DNA of 64,000 bases, from the NCBI RefSeq assembly GCF_004349355.1, contig NZ_SMFK01000002.1, positions 124,001-188,000 of the forward strand, read 5' to 3'. The notes below the pieces were generated by a model. The model saw only the letters and a list, made by a program, of their open reading frames with translations, was not told the DNA's origin and did no database searches. Positions 18,349-26,948 of the stretch are shown piece after piece. Made by a program: the position numbers and the translations under genes. The stretch is from Flavobacterium cellulosilyticum (GTDB lineage: Bacteria; Bacteroidota; Bacteroidia; Flavobacteriales; Flavobacteriaceae). Numbering within the stretch: the stretch's first letter is position 1; each line of letters begins with the position of its first letter.

Positions 18349-20511
18349 TTAATTTAACAATATCTCTAAAATGCTAATTGCCGCTTCACTAATTTTGGTT
18401 CCGGGACCAAAAACAGCCACCGCACCTGCATCAAATAAAAAGGGATAATCTTGAGCAGGAATCACACCTCCCACAATGACCATAATGTCTTCACGACCGT
18501 ATTTCTTGAGTTCAGCTATAACTTGTGGCACCAGGGTTTTATGACCCGCCGCAAGAGAGGACACCCCTAGAATATGGACATCATTTTCAATGGCTTGTTT
18601 AGCAGCTTCTGCTGGGGTTTGGAAAAGGGGACCTATATCTACATCAAATCCAAGATCGGCATAAGCTGTGGCTACTACTTTAGCACCTCGGTCATGTCCG
18701 TCTTGTCCCATTTTGGCAATCATAATTCTGGGGCGACGTCCTTCTGTTTTAGCGAATTGGTCGGCTAGTTGTCTTGCTTTCTCAAAGCTTTCGTCGTCTT
18801 TTATTTCTTTGCTATACACACCGCTAAAGGATTTAATTTGTGCTTTATATCTTCCATAAACAATTTCTAAGGCCGTACTGATTTCTCCAAGGGTAGCCCG
18901 ATTACGGGCTGCATCAACGGCAAATTCCAGCAAGTTACCTTCTCCAGTTTGAGCACAAAGGGTTAATTTATCAAGTGAAAATAGAACTTTTTCTTTATTT
19001 CTGTTTGATTTAATATGCGCTAATTGCTCCATTTGTTGTTGGCGCACCATTTGGTTATCGACATTCAGAATTTGCAAAGGGTCTTCTTTTTCCAATCGGT
19101 ATTTGTTGACGCCAATAATACTGTCCTGGCCACTGTCTATTCGTGCTTGTTTTCTAGCAGCAGCTTCTTCTATTCGTAATTTGGGAATGCCAGATTCGAT
19201 GGCTTTGGTCATTCCGCCCAGTTCTTCGATTTCTTCAATAAGTTTCCAAGCTTTTTGTGCAATTTCATTGGTCAAACTTTCTACATAATAGCTACCCGCC
19301 CATGGATCAACAGTTTTGGTGATTTTGGTTTCCTCTTGAAGGTATATTTGTGTATTTCTGGCTATTCTTGCTGAAAAATTTGTTGGTAAAGCAATAGCTT
19401 CATCCAAGGCATTGGTATGTAAAGATTGTGTTCCTCCAAATACTGCTGCAGCGGCTTCAATACAGGTTCTAGCTACATTATTGAATGGGTCTTGCATAGT
19501 CAAACTCCAACCACTTGTTTGGCAATGGGTTCTTAAAGACATTGATTTTTCGTCCTTTGGATTGAACTGTTTTACCAATTTTGCCCATAGCATTCTGCCC
19601 GCTCTCATTTTGGCGATTTCCATAAAATGATTCATTCCAATGGCCCAGAAAAAGGAAATCCGTGGCGCAAAATCATCGATATTCATTCCTGTTGCTAATC
19701 CAGTTTTGATGTATTCTAAACCATCGGCCAGGGTGTAAGCCAATTCAATATCGGCTGTTGCTCCAGCTTCCTGCATGTGGTATCCTGAAATGGAAATGGA
19801 ATTGAATTTTGGCATTTTTTTGCTCGTATATTCAAATATATCGGCAACAATTTTCATGGATTGTGCTGGTGGATAGATGTAGGTATTCCGAACCATAAAT
19901 TCTTTGAGAATGTCATTTTGAATCGTTCCCGAAAGTTGTTCAGGCTTCACACCTTGTTCCTCTGCAGCAACTATATAAAAAGCCATTATGGGTAAAACGG
20001 CACCATTCATAGTCATGGAAACCGACATCTCATCCAAAGGAATTTGGTCAAATAACATCTTCATATCTTCAACAGAATCGATGGCAACACCCGCTTTTCC
20101 GACATCACCCACTACGCGCTCGTGATCGGAATCAAAACCTCGGTGGGTAGGTAAATCAAAAGCTATGGACAAGCCTTTTTGTCCCGCGGCCAAGTTGCGT
20201 AGGTAAAAGGCGTTGCTTTCTTCAGCAGTCGAAAACCCCGCATATTGCCGAATTGTCCACGGACGACGTACGTACATTGTAGTGTAAGGTCCTCGTAAAT
20301 TGGGTACAAATCCAGCTCCAAAATCCAGATGTTCAAGGTTTTCAATATCCAGTTCAGAATAGGATTTTTTGAGTTCTATGCCTTCAGCGGTTAGGAAATT
20401 GTGGGTTATGAGTTGTGTGTTGTAGGTTCCTTCCTTTTGACCATCGATTTTAGCTTCGCCTTGGGTTGGCTTAAGACTAACTAATTTGATATGTTGGAGA
20501 TTTTTTCTCAA
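18349..20511 (-). CDS. scpA: Methylmalonyl-CoA mutase, large (catalytic, B12-binding) subunit
   Basis: A 720-residue mutase subunit. The N-terminal TIM-barrel half has [20 protein letters not shown] and [13 protein letters not shown], then [14 protein letters not shown] and the substrate region [10 protein letters not shown]. The C-terminal B12 domain has the [10 protein letters not shown] motif, in which His is the lower cobalt ligand, followed by [14 protein letters not shown] and [19 protein letters not shown]. It interconverts succinyl-CoA and methylmalonyl-CoA with adenosylcobalamin. The small subunit lies at 21629, separated by a hypothetical gene and a toxin-antitoxin remnant, so the pair is probably ancestrally adjacent. 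Length is typical of the family. Confidence 0.96.
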   Translation of the reverse strand: MRKNLQHIKLVSLKPTQGEAKIDGQKEGTYNTQLITHNFLTAEGIELKKSYSELDIENLEHLDFGAGFVPNLRGPYTTMYVRRPWTIRQYAGFSTAEESNAFYLRNLAAGQKGLSIAFDLPTHRGFDSDHERVVGDVGKAGVAIDSVEDMKMLFDQIPLDEMSVSMTMNGAVLPIMAFYIVAAEEQGVKPEQLSGTIQNDILKEFMVRNTYIYPPAQSMKIVADIFEYTSKKMPKFNSISISGYHMQEAGATADIELAYTLADGLEYIKTGLATGMNIDDFAPRISFFWAIGMNHFMEIAKMRAGRMLWAKLVKQFNPKDEKSMSLRTHCQTSGWSLTMQDPFNNVARTCIEAAAAVFGGTQSLHTNALDEAIALPTNFSARIARNTQIYLQEETKITKTVDPWAGSYYVESLTNEIAQKAWKLIEEIEELGGMTKAIESGIPKLRIEEAAARKQARIDSGQDSIIGVNKYRLEKEDPLQILNVDNQMVRQQQMEQLAHIKSNRNKEKVLFSLDKLTLCAQTGEGNLLEFAVDAARNRATLGEISTALEIVYGRYKAQIKSFSGVYSKEIKDDESFEKARQLADQFAKTEGRRPRIMIAKMGQDGHDRGAKVVATAYADLGFDVDIGPLFQTPAEAAKQAIENDVHILGVSSLAAGHKTLVPQVIAELKKYGREDIMVIVGGVIPAQDYPFLFDAGAVAVFGPGTKISEAAISILEILLN

Positions 20512-20520
20512 AGTTGGTTT

Positions 20521-20811
20521 TTATAATACATTTAAATTACTTTTTCTTGAAGAATGATAAATAGCTTTGATTACAATGCTGTTTTTATCTACTCTAAAAT
20601 GAATTAAATAAGGAAATGTAGTTAATATTATTATTGTAACATCATCATATCTTAATTGAAAGTGAAAAGGGTTTTTCTTAATAATCGCCAGACTTTTTTT
20701 AAATGAAAGTTAAAATCTTTTGGCTAATTTTGGATCCACATGTTTATAGCACATAAGGGATTCTCTTAAATCATTTTTGGCCTCTTCAACAATGACAATT
20801 TTATAATTCAT
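20521..20811 (-). pseudogene. RelE/ParE-type toxin gene with an in-frame stop
   Basis: Reading from the ATG at 20811 gives 33 codons ending in KLAKRF, then TAA (20710-20712). The same frame continues without interruption for 62 codons, with SFKKSLAIIKKNPFHF, an RYDDV strand, FPYLIHFRV, and the ending IKAIYHSSRK. The combined 96-residue product has the length and the characteristic 'K.P....R.......FPY.I.F.V......V.AI.H..R' pattern of RelE/ParE-superfamily toxins. The start overlaps the upstream antitoxin-like gene by 11 nt, the usual toxin-antitoxin arrangement. A single base change (for example TTA to TAA) explains the stop. I see no ribosome-binding context for a restart, so the toxin is probably dead. 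Confidence 0.75.
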
Positions 20812-21034
20812 TGTCTATTCCTTTTAAAAAATCGTCTATGTCAGTTGCACTTTCAGGATTTTTTAAATATTTTTCAGTTCGTTCTCTTACTTGTTCATTT
20901 TGCCATTGTGAAATCTCACAATTCTTTGAAGATGATAAAATAGTAACATCAACTTCATCTGCATTAAAATTATTAGGAAGTGTAATTTTTATTTTATGAT
21001 TTTTTACTTTAACGATTTGTCTTATTGCTTCCAT
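20801..21034 (-). CDS. Antitoxin-like protein of a ParE/RelE module
   Basis: A 77-residue protein. The first half (AIRQIVKVKNHKIKITLPNN) is a strand-rich DNA-binding-like segment. The second half is helical and acidic, with VRERTEKYLKNPESATDIDDFLKGIDNEL, as in antitoxins whose C-terminal tail wraps the toxin. It overlaps the toxin pseudogene by 11 nt, which is the main evidence for its role. Because the toxin carries a stop codon, the antitoxin is probably an orphan. Exact antitoxin family is not assigned. Confidence 0.6.
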   Translation of the reverse strand: MEAIRQIVKVKNHKIKITLPNNFNADEVDVTILSSSKNCEISQWQNEQVRERTEKYLKNPESATDIDDFLKGIDNEL

Positions 21035-21158
21035 AATTATTTAATTTGAAAAGTAAATATAATACTATTGTTTAAATATCTTCTCTTTAATTTTGCTGTT
21101 TAAATTGTAAATAGTAGTATTTTAAGCTGTTATATCTAGTTCTTTTAGCCTTTCCAAA

Positions 21159-21614
21159 TTACTTTTCAATAATTTTAAAAACACATTTTCTATTGGTATT
21201 GCTTGCGTTGATTCTTTCTAATAATCCCGAACTAATAGATATGCTTGAGCCTATGGTAAAGAATAAAAAAGCGGATTCTTTCCCATTTGAAGCAGCTACT
21301 AATGACGTTCCAACCAAAGATAAACCTGCAGCTAAAACTATAGTTTTAAGAGTGCCAAAGATTTTTGGTTGTTTTTGAATACTTTGTATGCTGTCAAATT
21401 TTATGGATTTTTTGTTGATCAGTATAGTTTCATTATCCGAAAAGTTAAGTTTTCCTATGCTTTTTTTTCCGTCTAAGGTTCTTATTTTGATGCGTTGGTT
21501 TATTTCGTAAACTGTTATTTTTCCAGTTATGATGTTTGTAACTTCAATTGCTTTTTGTTGTGAAAAAACACTGTAAGAACAAAGGAATAATAAAATGTAT
21601 AGTACGTTTTTCAT
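21159..21614 (-). CDS. Secreted or membrane-associated hypothetical protein
   Basis: A 151-residue protein that I do not recognise. An N-terminal signal peptide (MKNVLYILLFLCSYSVFSQQ) probably ends at SFS-QQ. Residues 22-85 are strand-rich and polar (KIRTLDGKKSIGKLNF). Two hydrophobic stretches follow (IVLAAGLSLVGTSLVAAS and SAFLFFTIGSSISISSGLL), and the tail is basic. A small signal-peptide protein between the mutase subunit genes is common in Flavobacterium, and conservation there would suggest an envelope function. It is 14 nt from the small-subunit gene and is probably cotranscribed with it. Confidence 0.65.
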   Translation of the reverse strand: MKNVLYILLFLCSYSVFSQQKAIEVTNIITGKITVYEINQRIKIRTLDGKKSIGKLNFSDNETILINKKSIKFDSIQSIQKQPKIFGTLKTIVLAAGLSLVGTSLVAASNGKESAFLFFTIGSSISISSGLLERINASNTNRKCVFKIIEK

Positions 21615-21628
21615 TATTATGATTCGGT

Positions 21629-22999
21629 TTAATTTTCTTCCTTGATGCGTTCTTGTTCTCTTTTTTCGGAAAGTCTTTTTTCGATAATGGGTGTAATCAA
21701 GGTTTTTCTGGGTTTTGTTTTTAGAAATGGAAATAATTCTAAATTGGATTTTATCTTGTCTTTTTTATTGGGATATTTGTTAGTTCCCAATAGAATTTCT
21801 TTTCCTGAATCGAATAAAGCCTGTTCCTTGTCTGCACTTTCCTGAATTTTTCGTTTGATGATTCCTTCGTTAAGTTGTTTGAGGAATCCACCTTTGGCTT
21901 CAATGTCTTTGAATAAAGCGAGTGCTTTTTCAGACAATTGTTGTGTTAGTGTTTCGATATAATAACTTCCGTCAGCTGGATTATTGACTTTATCAAGATA
22001 ACTTTCATGTTTGAGAATCAACAACTGGTTTCGAGCAATACGGTCGCCAAATTCATTGTCCTTGTGAAATAAGGCGTCATATGGTAAATTGGCTATGGCA
22101 TCGGCGCCACCAAGGATAGCACTCATACATTCGGTTGTGGTGCGCAGCATGTTAACGTTGTAATCATAAATTGTTTTGTTTCGTTTTGTAGTTGAAACCA
22201 GAATATGGCAATCCAGAGTATGATCATATTCTTTTGCAATTAGATTGAAAAGCAAACGCAAGGCACGAAGTTTTGCGATTTCGAAAAAGTAGTTTGTTCC
22301 CACCGAAACTTCGAAAACAATGGGTTGATTTATAGAATCTAATCGGTTAAAATATTCATTGAGTTGTCCCAAACTATAGGCAATTTGTTGCACCATATTG
22401 GCGCCAGCATTTTGATATAAACCCAAATTGATCCCAATATAAGAAACCTTTTTTGCGGTATTAGAAATTAAATTAAGGGACTCAAAATTATTTTTTTCTT
22501 TGGTTGAGAACCAGTTTCCTTCTTTTGCTAATTGTCCAATAGGATCTAGGTTACAGAAAAACAGAGCCTTTTCTTTCTGTGCAATTTGATCTAATTTTTT
22601 AATAAAATCGATGGAAAGGAAGGTCAAATTAAAGTAAATCGCTATTTTTTCTATTGGGATGTTTACTAATAACTTTTGGATATCAATAGTTTCGTTATCG
22701 ATAGTAAATCGAATGCTTTCGGCACCACGATTGATGCTGTCTATGGCTCTTTTATTTGATTTTTCGAGATCGTGAACAAAAATGTTCTGGACTATTTTGA
22801 ATTGGGAAGCTTTTGTATTACTGTCAAAACCACTTTCTAAATCATCCGAAGTATAAAATGGTTTTACCTTAATGCCTTCTGGAGATTCCCAAAGTAAGGT
22901 TTCATTGTAATCAGCACCATTGAGTTCGTACTGAATACGCTGTTTCCATTGTTTTGCTGAAACGGATTCAAATTCGCTGAAGAGAGATGATTTTATCAT
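21629..22999 (-). CDS. Methylmalonyl-CoA mutase, small (non-catalytic) subunit
   Basis: A 456-residue protein homologous to the mutase barrel domain without the B12 domain. It starts with FSEFESVSAKQWKQRIQYEL and LNGADYNETLLWESPEGI, a typical opening of the flavobacterial small subunit. It contains FEVSVGTNYFFEIAKLRALR, which parallels the catalytic subunit, and AILGGADAIANLPYDALF and DRIARNQLLILKHESYLDKV. The DGHDRG B12 motif is absent, as expected. It forms a heterodimer with the 18349 product for succinyl-CoA/methylmalonyl-CoA interconversion. It is 11 nt upstream of nothing coding and follows the T9SS gene on the same strand. Confidence 0.92.
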   Translation of the reverse strand: MIKSSLFSEFESVSAKQWKQRIQYELNGADYNETLLWESPEGIKVKPFYTSDDLESGFDSNTKASQFKIVQNIFVHDLEKSNKRAIDSINRGAESIRFTIDNETIDIQKLLVNIPIEKIAIYFNLTFLSIDFIKKLDQIAQKEKALFFCNLDPIGQLAKEGNWFSTKEKNNFESLNLISNTAKKVSYIGINLGLYQNAGANMVQQIAYSLGQLNEYFNRLDSINQPIVFEVSVGTNYFFEIAKLRALRLLFNLIAKEYDHTLDCHILVSTTKRNKTIYDYNVNMLRTTTECMSAILGGADAIANLPYDALFHKDNEFGDRIARNQLLILKHESYLDKVNNPADGSYYIETLTQQLSEKALALFKDIEAKGGFLKQLNEGIIKRKIQESADKEQALFDSGKEILLGTNKYPNKKDKIKSNLELFPFLKTKPRKTLITPIIEKRLSEKREQERIKEEN

Positions 23000-23010
23000 A
23001 AAGAGCTATT

Positions 23011-24294
23011 TTATTTTTTTATGATTTTATACACTTGAAATTGATCAATAAACTTTATTAGATAAACCCCTTTTTCTAAATCTGAAATAATAATAGTAGT
23101 ACCTTTAAGTTTTCCTTTTTGAACTATTTCTCCATTTAAACTTACAATTTCAAAATCAGTATTAATTAAATCTATATTTCCAATATGAATTTCACTTCCT
23201 GCTGGATTTGGAAATAGTATCGGTATGTTGTTTTTTGTTGAAGCATTTCTTAAAGATAAGGATTTTAAATAATTGCCTAAATACTGTTCTAAAGAGAATT
23301 GATGTAGTTTTTGAGTAAAAATACTTAATGATTCATTAGTTACATTATAATCTAATCCATTATTTGTTGAAATGGCTTCGATTTGATGGTAGGGTAGTGA
23401 GATGTTTATTTTTCTTTTATTGGCAGTAGAAAAACTATTGTCTTTGTAATCATAAATTAAAAACACAAAGGGTTGTACTGGATTGCTATAGCCACAAAGT
23501 GTAATTAGTCTTAAATTTTCTTTTAATGTAGCTCCTGTAATAAGTCCAGACACATCTAGGGTAGTTTGTAAATTGGCTACATAAGTTCCAGCGTTTTTAG
23601 GAAGACTATATACACTCGTTTTTTCACTAAGCCATTGTTTTGTAAAAAGCAGAATTTCGTTCTTAGTAACAACAAACGCTTCACAGTCAAAATCTGTCTT
23701 ATTATTAGTTTTAGTGCTAAAGTCAGTTTGGTTTGAATAACTAAAATTTATAATTTCTATTTGAGGGGAACTTTCTAATGTGCTTTTAAGAATCTTATAA
23801 ATTTTTAAATCCGTTCGGTTTCCACTATAATTATTTCCAAAATCACCAATGTAAATATAAGAGTCATCTTGAGAGATTTCTTCCCAATCCATATTCTGAA
23901 TACTTGGTAATGGTATGCTTTTTAGAATAGCTCCAGTATTTTTATCTAGTTTGTATAAGTTAGTATCTACGCCATCATTGTGGGTATAGAGATAGCCATT
24001 CCATTCTAACAAACCTGAGGTCTCCTTTATTGAAGCATCTAACGCAGTTGAGGATTTAACTGTGATAGTTGTAGAATTATACGAACAGCTACCGTTATTT
24101 TCGGTTGCATTTGCATTATAATTTAATGCTAATGGATCATTACACCCAGCTACTTGAGCTATGGTGACAATTTTGAAAAGTAATAAAAATATTAAAATTA
24201 GAATGTTTTTTGAAGTTTTATGTTGATAAGAGAATAGGTTGAATTTTATGTTTTTAATGTTATTTTGTAATCCAATGTATTTATGATTTTTCAT
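23011..24294 (-). CDS. T9SS-exported protein with type A sorting domain
   Basis: A 427-residue secreted protein. A hydrophobic signal segment (ILILIFLLLFKIVTIAQ, about residues 30-46) is preceded by an unusually long basic n-region. Next comes GCNDPLALNYNANATENNGSC, a short Cys-paired module frequent in T9SS cargo. The body reads like a beta-propeller-type protein (DWEEISQDDSYIYIGDFGNN). The last approx. 75 residues carry ILFPNPAGSEIHIG and the ending GVYLIKFIDQFQVYKIIKK, the Por-secretion-tail type A domain that directs export through T9SS and cell-surface attachment. The substrate or function is not known. Confidence 0.82.
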   Translation of the reverse strand: MKNHKYIGLQNNIKNIKFNLFSYQHKTSKNILILIFLLLFKIVTIAQVAGCNDPLALNYNANATENNGSCSYNSTTITVKSSTALDASIKETSGLLEWNGYLYTHNDGVDTNLYKLDKNTGAILKSIPLPSIQNMDWEEISQDDSYIYIGDFGNNYSGNRTDLKIYKILKSTLESSPQIEIINFSYSNQTDFSTKTNNKTDFDCEAFVVTKNEILLFTKQWLSEKTSVYSLPKNAGTYVANLQTTLDVSGLITGATLKENLRLITLCGYSNPVQPFVFLIYDYKDNSFSTANKRKINISLPYHQIEAISTNNGLDYNVTNESLSIFTQKLHQFSLEQYLGNYLKSLSLRNASTKNNIPILFPNPAGSEIHIGNIDLINTDFEIVSLNGEIVQKGKLKGTTIIISDLEKGVYLIKFIDQFQVYKIIKK

Positions 24295-24482
24295 TTTAAC
24301 AATTTTAGATTACTATTTATTATGGCTAAGATAGACCAATTGAAATTCACATTGACTTCGTTGGATGTAATATTCTGTTTTACATTCTTGAAACCCCTTT
24401 AATTATGAAAAAAAAGTTGCCATTCAATTTGTCGCTTTTTGGATGTCATCAAATAAATTTTGATTACAGTTTATTCAAGTAT

Positions 24483-24815
24483 TTATTTTTTTTCGTTTTT
24501 TTCGATGGTGTCACCTTCGAATTCGATGATGTAAATATCTTCACTATCTTTTTTCATATAGTACTTTTCTCGAGCATATTTCTCTATTTCTTCGGGATTT
24601 TTGAGTTGTTTTATGCTTTTTTGATCCTTCAAAATTTCTTCTTGATAATACGCTTTGTTGTCTTCGAGTTCATTGATTTGGTCATTTAAAAATCGATGGT
24701 CGAAATAGGAATAGTTATCCAAGAAAATCATCCAAGTTGAAAAAAACAACAATACCCAAATGTATTTGTTGCTTATAAATTTGAACCAAGGTTTGTCCTT
24801 ATGTGAGTTTTTCAT
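24483..24815 (-). CDS. FtsB/DivIC-like septum formation initiator
   Basis: A 110-residue bitopic protein. A short cytoplasmic N-terminus is followed by a membrane helix (YIWVLLFFSTWMIFL, about residues 19-33). A coiled coil follows (INELEDNKAYYQEEILKDQKS), then the C-terminal motif NPEEIEKYAREKYYMKKDSEDIYII, the typical 'EExARExxxMxxxGE' element. FtsB/DivIC proteins form part of the divisome FtsQLB complex. Its place next to udk is a common flavobacterial arrangement. The 5' side holds the structured repeat-like element at 24836. Confidence 0.85.
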   Translation of the reverse strand: MKNSHKDKPWFKFISNKYIWVLLFFSTWMIFLDNYSYFDHRFLNDQINELEDNKAYYQEEILKDQKSIKQLKNPEEIEKYAREKYYMKKDSEDIYIIEFEGDTIEKNEKK

Positions 24816-24835
24816 TTGAAATTCTGTGTTTTTTT

Positions 24836-24956
24836 AGCCCCGATAGGAGTGGAAATCCTTTTGTGCCGGCGTTCGGCACGAAAGATTACTTCACAATGTT
24901 TTTAGTCTTTTTGAGTTCAGTGAACTTTGTTGCAACGGATAGCGGGAAATAGCTCC
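24836..24956. repeat. Structured intergenic element with AGCCCCGATAGGAG and AGCGGGAAATAGCTCC ends
   Basis: The space between udk and the FtsB-like gene holds AGCCCCGATAGGAGTGG at one end and GGATAGCGGGAAATAGCTCC at the other. Between them lie a perfect hairpin GTGCCG-gcgtt-CGGCAC (24863-24879) and a palindrome AGTTCAgTGAACT (24914-24926). From memory, very similar end sequences recur between genes in Flavobacterium genomes; I cannot check this here. GGAG near the left end can pair with CTCC at the right end to close the whole unit. Confidence 0.45.
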
Positions 24957-25023
24957 TTCCTTAGATTGCACAAAGGATGACACTATTTGTACTTTTGAAT
25001 TTTGCAATAAAGTTACAAAAAAA

Positions 25024-25632
25024 TTATAAAATCCTTTGGTTTATTACTGCTCGGACTACATCGATGGCTACGGTGTTGAATTTGTCATTTGGAATAATGA
25101 TGTCGGCAAATGCTTTTGTAGATTCGATAAATTGCTGGTGCATGGGCTTTAGCGTGTTTTGGTAGCGGTTTAGTACTTCGTCCATGTCGCGACCACGTTC
25201 TGCAATATCTCTTTTTAAACGTCTGATTAATCGCTCATCAGAATCGGCGTGTACAAATATTTTGATGTCGAATAAGTCCCGAAGTTCAGGATTGGACAGG
25301 ATTAGAATGCCTTCGACAATCATTACTTTTCTAGGATGTGTCACTACGATATCATCTGTTCTATTGTGTGTTGCAAAGGAATATACGGGTTGGTTGATGG
25401 TATTTCCTGCTTTAAGTTCTTTGAGTTGGGATGCTAATAATTCGAAATCAATCGCTCTAGGATGATCAAAATTGGTTTTGGAACGTTCTTCATAGCTTGG
25501 GTTATTTGATTCTTTATAATACGAATCTTGTGAAATAACCCCCACTTCAGTATGTGGTAATTCGTTCATAATCTGATGAACAACGGTTGTTTTTCCTGAA
25601 CCTGTTCCGCCTGCAATTCCTATGATTAGCAT
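25024..25632 (-). CDS. udk: Uridine kinase
   Basis: A 202-residue P-loop kinase of normal length. Walker A is GIAGGTGSGKTTVV at residues 5-18. SQDSYYKE, NFDHPRAIDFELL and the phosphoacceptor-side YSFATHNRTD follow. VMIVEGILIL is the Walker B strand, and RLIRRLKRDIAERGRDMDEVL the lid. It phosphorylates uridine and cytidine in pyrimidine salvage in the cytoplasm. It is the first gene of the minus-strand group with the FtsB-like protein; 246 nt of AT-rich DNA and a terminator lie upstream. Confidence 0.95.
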   Translation of the reverse strand: MLIIGIAGGTGSGKTTVVHQIMNELPHTEVGVISQDSYYKESNNPSYEERSKTNFDHPRAIDFELLASQLKELKAGNTINQPVYSFATHNRTDDIVVTHPRKVMIVEGILILSNPELRDLFDIKIFVHADSDERLIRRLKRDIAERGRDMDEVLNRYQNTLKPMHQQFIESTKAFADIIIPNDKFNTVAIDVVRAVINQRIL

Positions 25633-25800
25633 GAAAATGTGTGTTTTGTTTCTATTGGAACAAAAATAGGGATTTATCTTTTTAGATTTAGGAATTAATC
25701 TAAATTACAAAGTAAAATAGTTTTTGGTTTGCCTCCTAAACTGGCTTTTGATTAGTAAATTAAATTATTGGATTAATTTTTTTTTGTTTTTATATAAAAA

Positions 25801-25830
25801 AAAATATCGAGATATTTTCTCGATATTTTT
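25801..25830 (-). terminator. Rho-independent terminator
   Basis: AAAATATCGAGA (25801-25812) and TCTCGATATTTT (25818-25829) form a 12-bp stem with a 5-nt loop, flanked by A and T runs on both sides. It lies about 50 nt past the stop of the 25879 gene. Confidence 0.75.
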
Positions 25831-25878
25831 TAATGGGTTGTCTGAAAAGAAATTACTTTTTTCTGTAATAGCTAGATA

Positions 25879-26358
25879 CTAATGTTTCCCTTTTCCGTTT
25901 CCTTTCCCTTTATTTCCATGATTCCCATTGTTCCCATTGTTCCCATGGTTGTCGTAGTCTTTATGGTTGGATTCTCTATGACCGATAGATCTTTGCGGTG
26001 CTCCTTTGTATCCTTTGTAATATTTTACTTTATCGTATTTGTAATTTGAGTAGGGTCTTGAACCATGATAGTCATTTAAAACTACTTTGTAACCGTGATT
26101 TAAATCGTAATTTCGATACTGTCTTGGCAAATTTCTAGTTCGAACCCAATTTCCTCCACTAAAATAAATAAATTGAGTAGCTTGTATGTCATAATACGCT
26201 TCAATATCCGGTAGGTAATAATAATCGACAGAGGTGTATCCTACTGGTCCCCATGAAGGTTGTAAACCTAAATTTACATTTACTGAAACTTGAGCAGTTA
26301 TTGAATTCGATGCAAATAACATCATTACTCCAATGGCAATCATTTTTAATTTTTTCAT
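25879..26358 (-). CDS. Secreted hypothetical protein with Gly/Asn/Lys-rich tail
   Basis: A 159-residue secreted protein. The signal peptide ends around ASNSITAQ (residue 23). The mature part is rich in Tyr and aromatic residues (SVDYYYLPDIEAYYDIQATQ, FIYFSGGNWVRTRNLP), a pattern I have seen in small flavobacterial envelope proteins but cannot name. The C-terminal 30 residues are low-complexity HGNNGNNGNHGNKGKGNGK, basic and flexible. It has its own terminator. The nearest E-type promoter is not in front of this gene. Function unknown. Confidence 0.65.
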   Translation of the reverse strand: MKKLKMIAIGVMMLFASNSITAQVSVNVNLGLQPSWGPVGYTSVDYYYLPDIEAYYDIQATQFIYFSGGNWVRTRNLPRQYRNYDLNHGYKVVLNDYHGSRPYSNYKYDKVKYYKGYKGAPQRSIGHRESNHKDYDNHGNNGNNGNHGNKGKGNGKGKH

Positions 26359-26441
26359 TTTTTTTTTAATTTTTTCATTCTTTCTAATTAATCCAACATT
26401 TTGCTCAATCCAACAATTATGCCATTTTTTTAAACTAAGAC

Positions 26442-26753
26442 CTATAAAAGAATAATCAATAAAAGGATAATTATAATAATAGCACCTACAGATAAATATA
26501 CTCCTCCATTAGAAGATCTTAAAGCTGTATTAATGGAACGAACTTCTTTGCGGAGTTCTCTTTTTTCAGAATATTTCATTTCAGATTTATCCATTGCTTT
26601 TATTTCCTCTAATCGATTTAACATCACTTTGACTTCTAGAGGCATTACCTTGTTTTCGATTGCAACAGTGTTTTTTTCGGAAGCAATACTTGTGTTCGGG
26701 AACATACTTAATGACAACACGATCATCATTAAATAAAAAGTTGATTTTTTCAT
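26442..26753 (-). CDS. Small exported protein with C-terminal membrane helix
   Basis: About 103 residues from the chosen start, MKKSTFYLMMIVLSLSM, which begins a clear signal peptide; in-frame codons further upstream to 26819 would place 22 polar residues in front of it and overlap the promoter, so they are rejected. The middle is helical and charged (MLNRLEEIKAMDKSEMKYSEKRELRKEVR). The C-terminus is a membrane helix (VGAIIIIILLLIILL). It lies 30 nt below the -7-like box of regulatory site 1, so it should be a member of the E-element regulon. Function unknown. Confidence 0.65.
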   Translation of the reverse strand: MKKSTFYLMMIVLSLSMFPNTSIASEKNTVAIENKVMPLEVKVMLNRLEEIKAMDKSEMKYSEKRELRKEVRSINTALRSSNGGVYLSVGAIIIIILLLIILL

Positions 26754-26782
26754 ATTGATTTTTTTTAAATTATTTATCATGT

Positions 26783-26848
26783 AAAGGTGGACTGTAATTA
26801 GCTGTAATATGTTATACATTTATTAGAACAATTTACATAATTCACATA
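26783..26848 (-). promoter_or_regulatory. E-element promoter, site 1 (26442 gene)
   Basis: The 39-bp element is at 26810-26848; on the minus strand it starts TATGTGAATTATGTAAATT and ends ATGTATAACA. After exactly 22 nt comes CCTTTA (box 26783-26787). The start codon is 30 nt further. The dyad arms are weaker here than at sites 4 and 6. Confidence 0.7.
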
Positions 26849-26874
26849 TTCTGAAAGCAGGAATTTTGCCCAAA

Positions 26875-26910
26875 AAAAAAGGACAGGGAATTAAAGTTCC
26901 TGTCCTTTTG
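26875..26910 (-). terminator. Rho-independent terminator of the OmpA gene
   Basis: AAAAGGACAGGGAA and TTCCTGTCCTTTT form a strong stem with a 4-7-nt loop, bordered by A and T runs. It lies about 40 nt past the stop of the OmpA-family gene. Confidence 0.8.
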
Positions 26911-26948
26911 TAATTAAAACAAAGGTTTTAATTGATAATTATGTCTTT

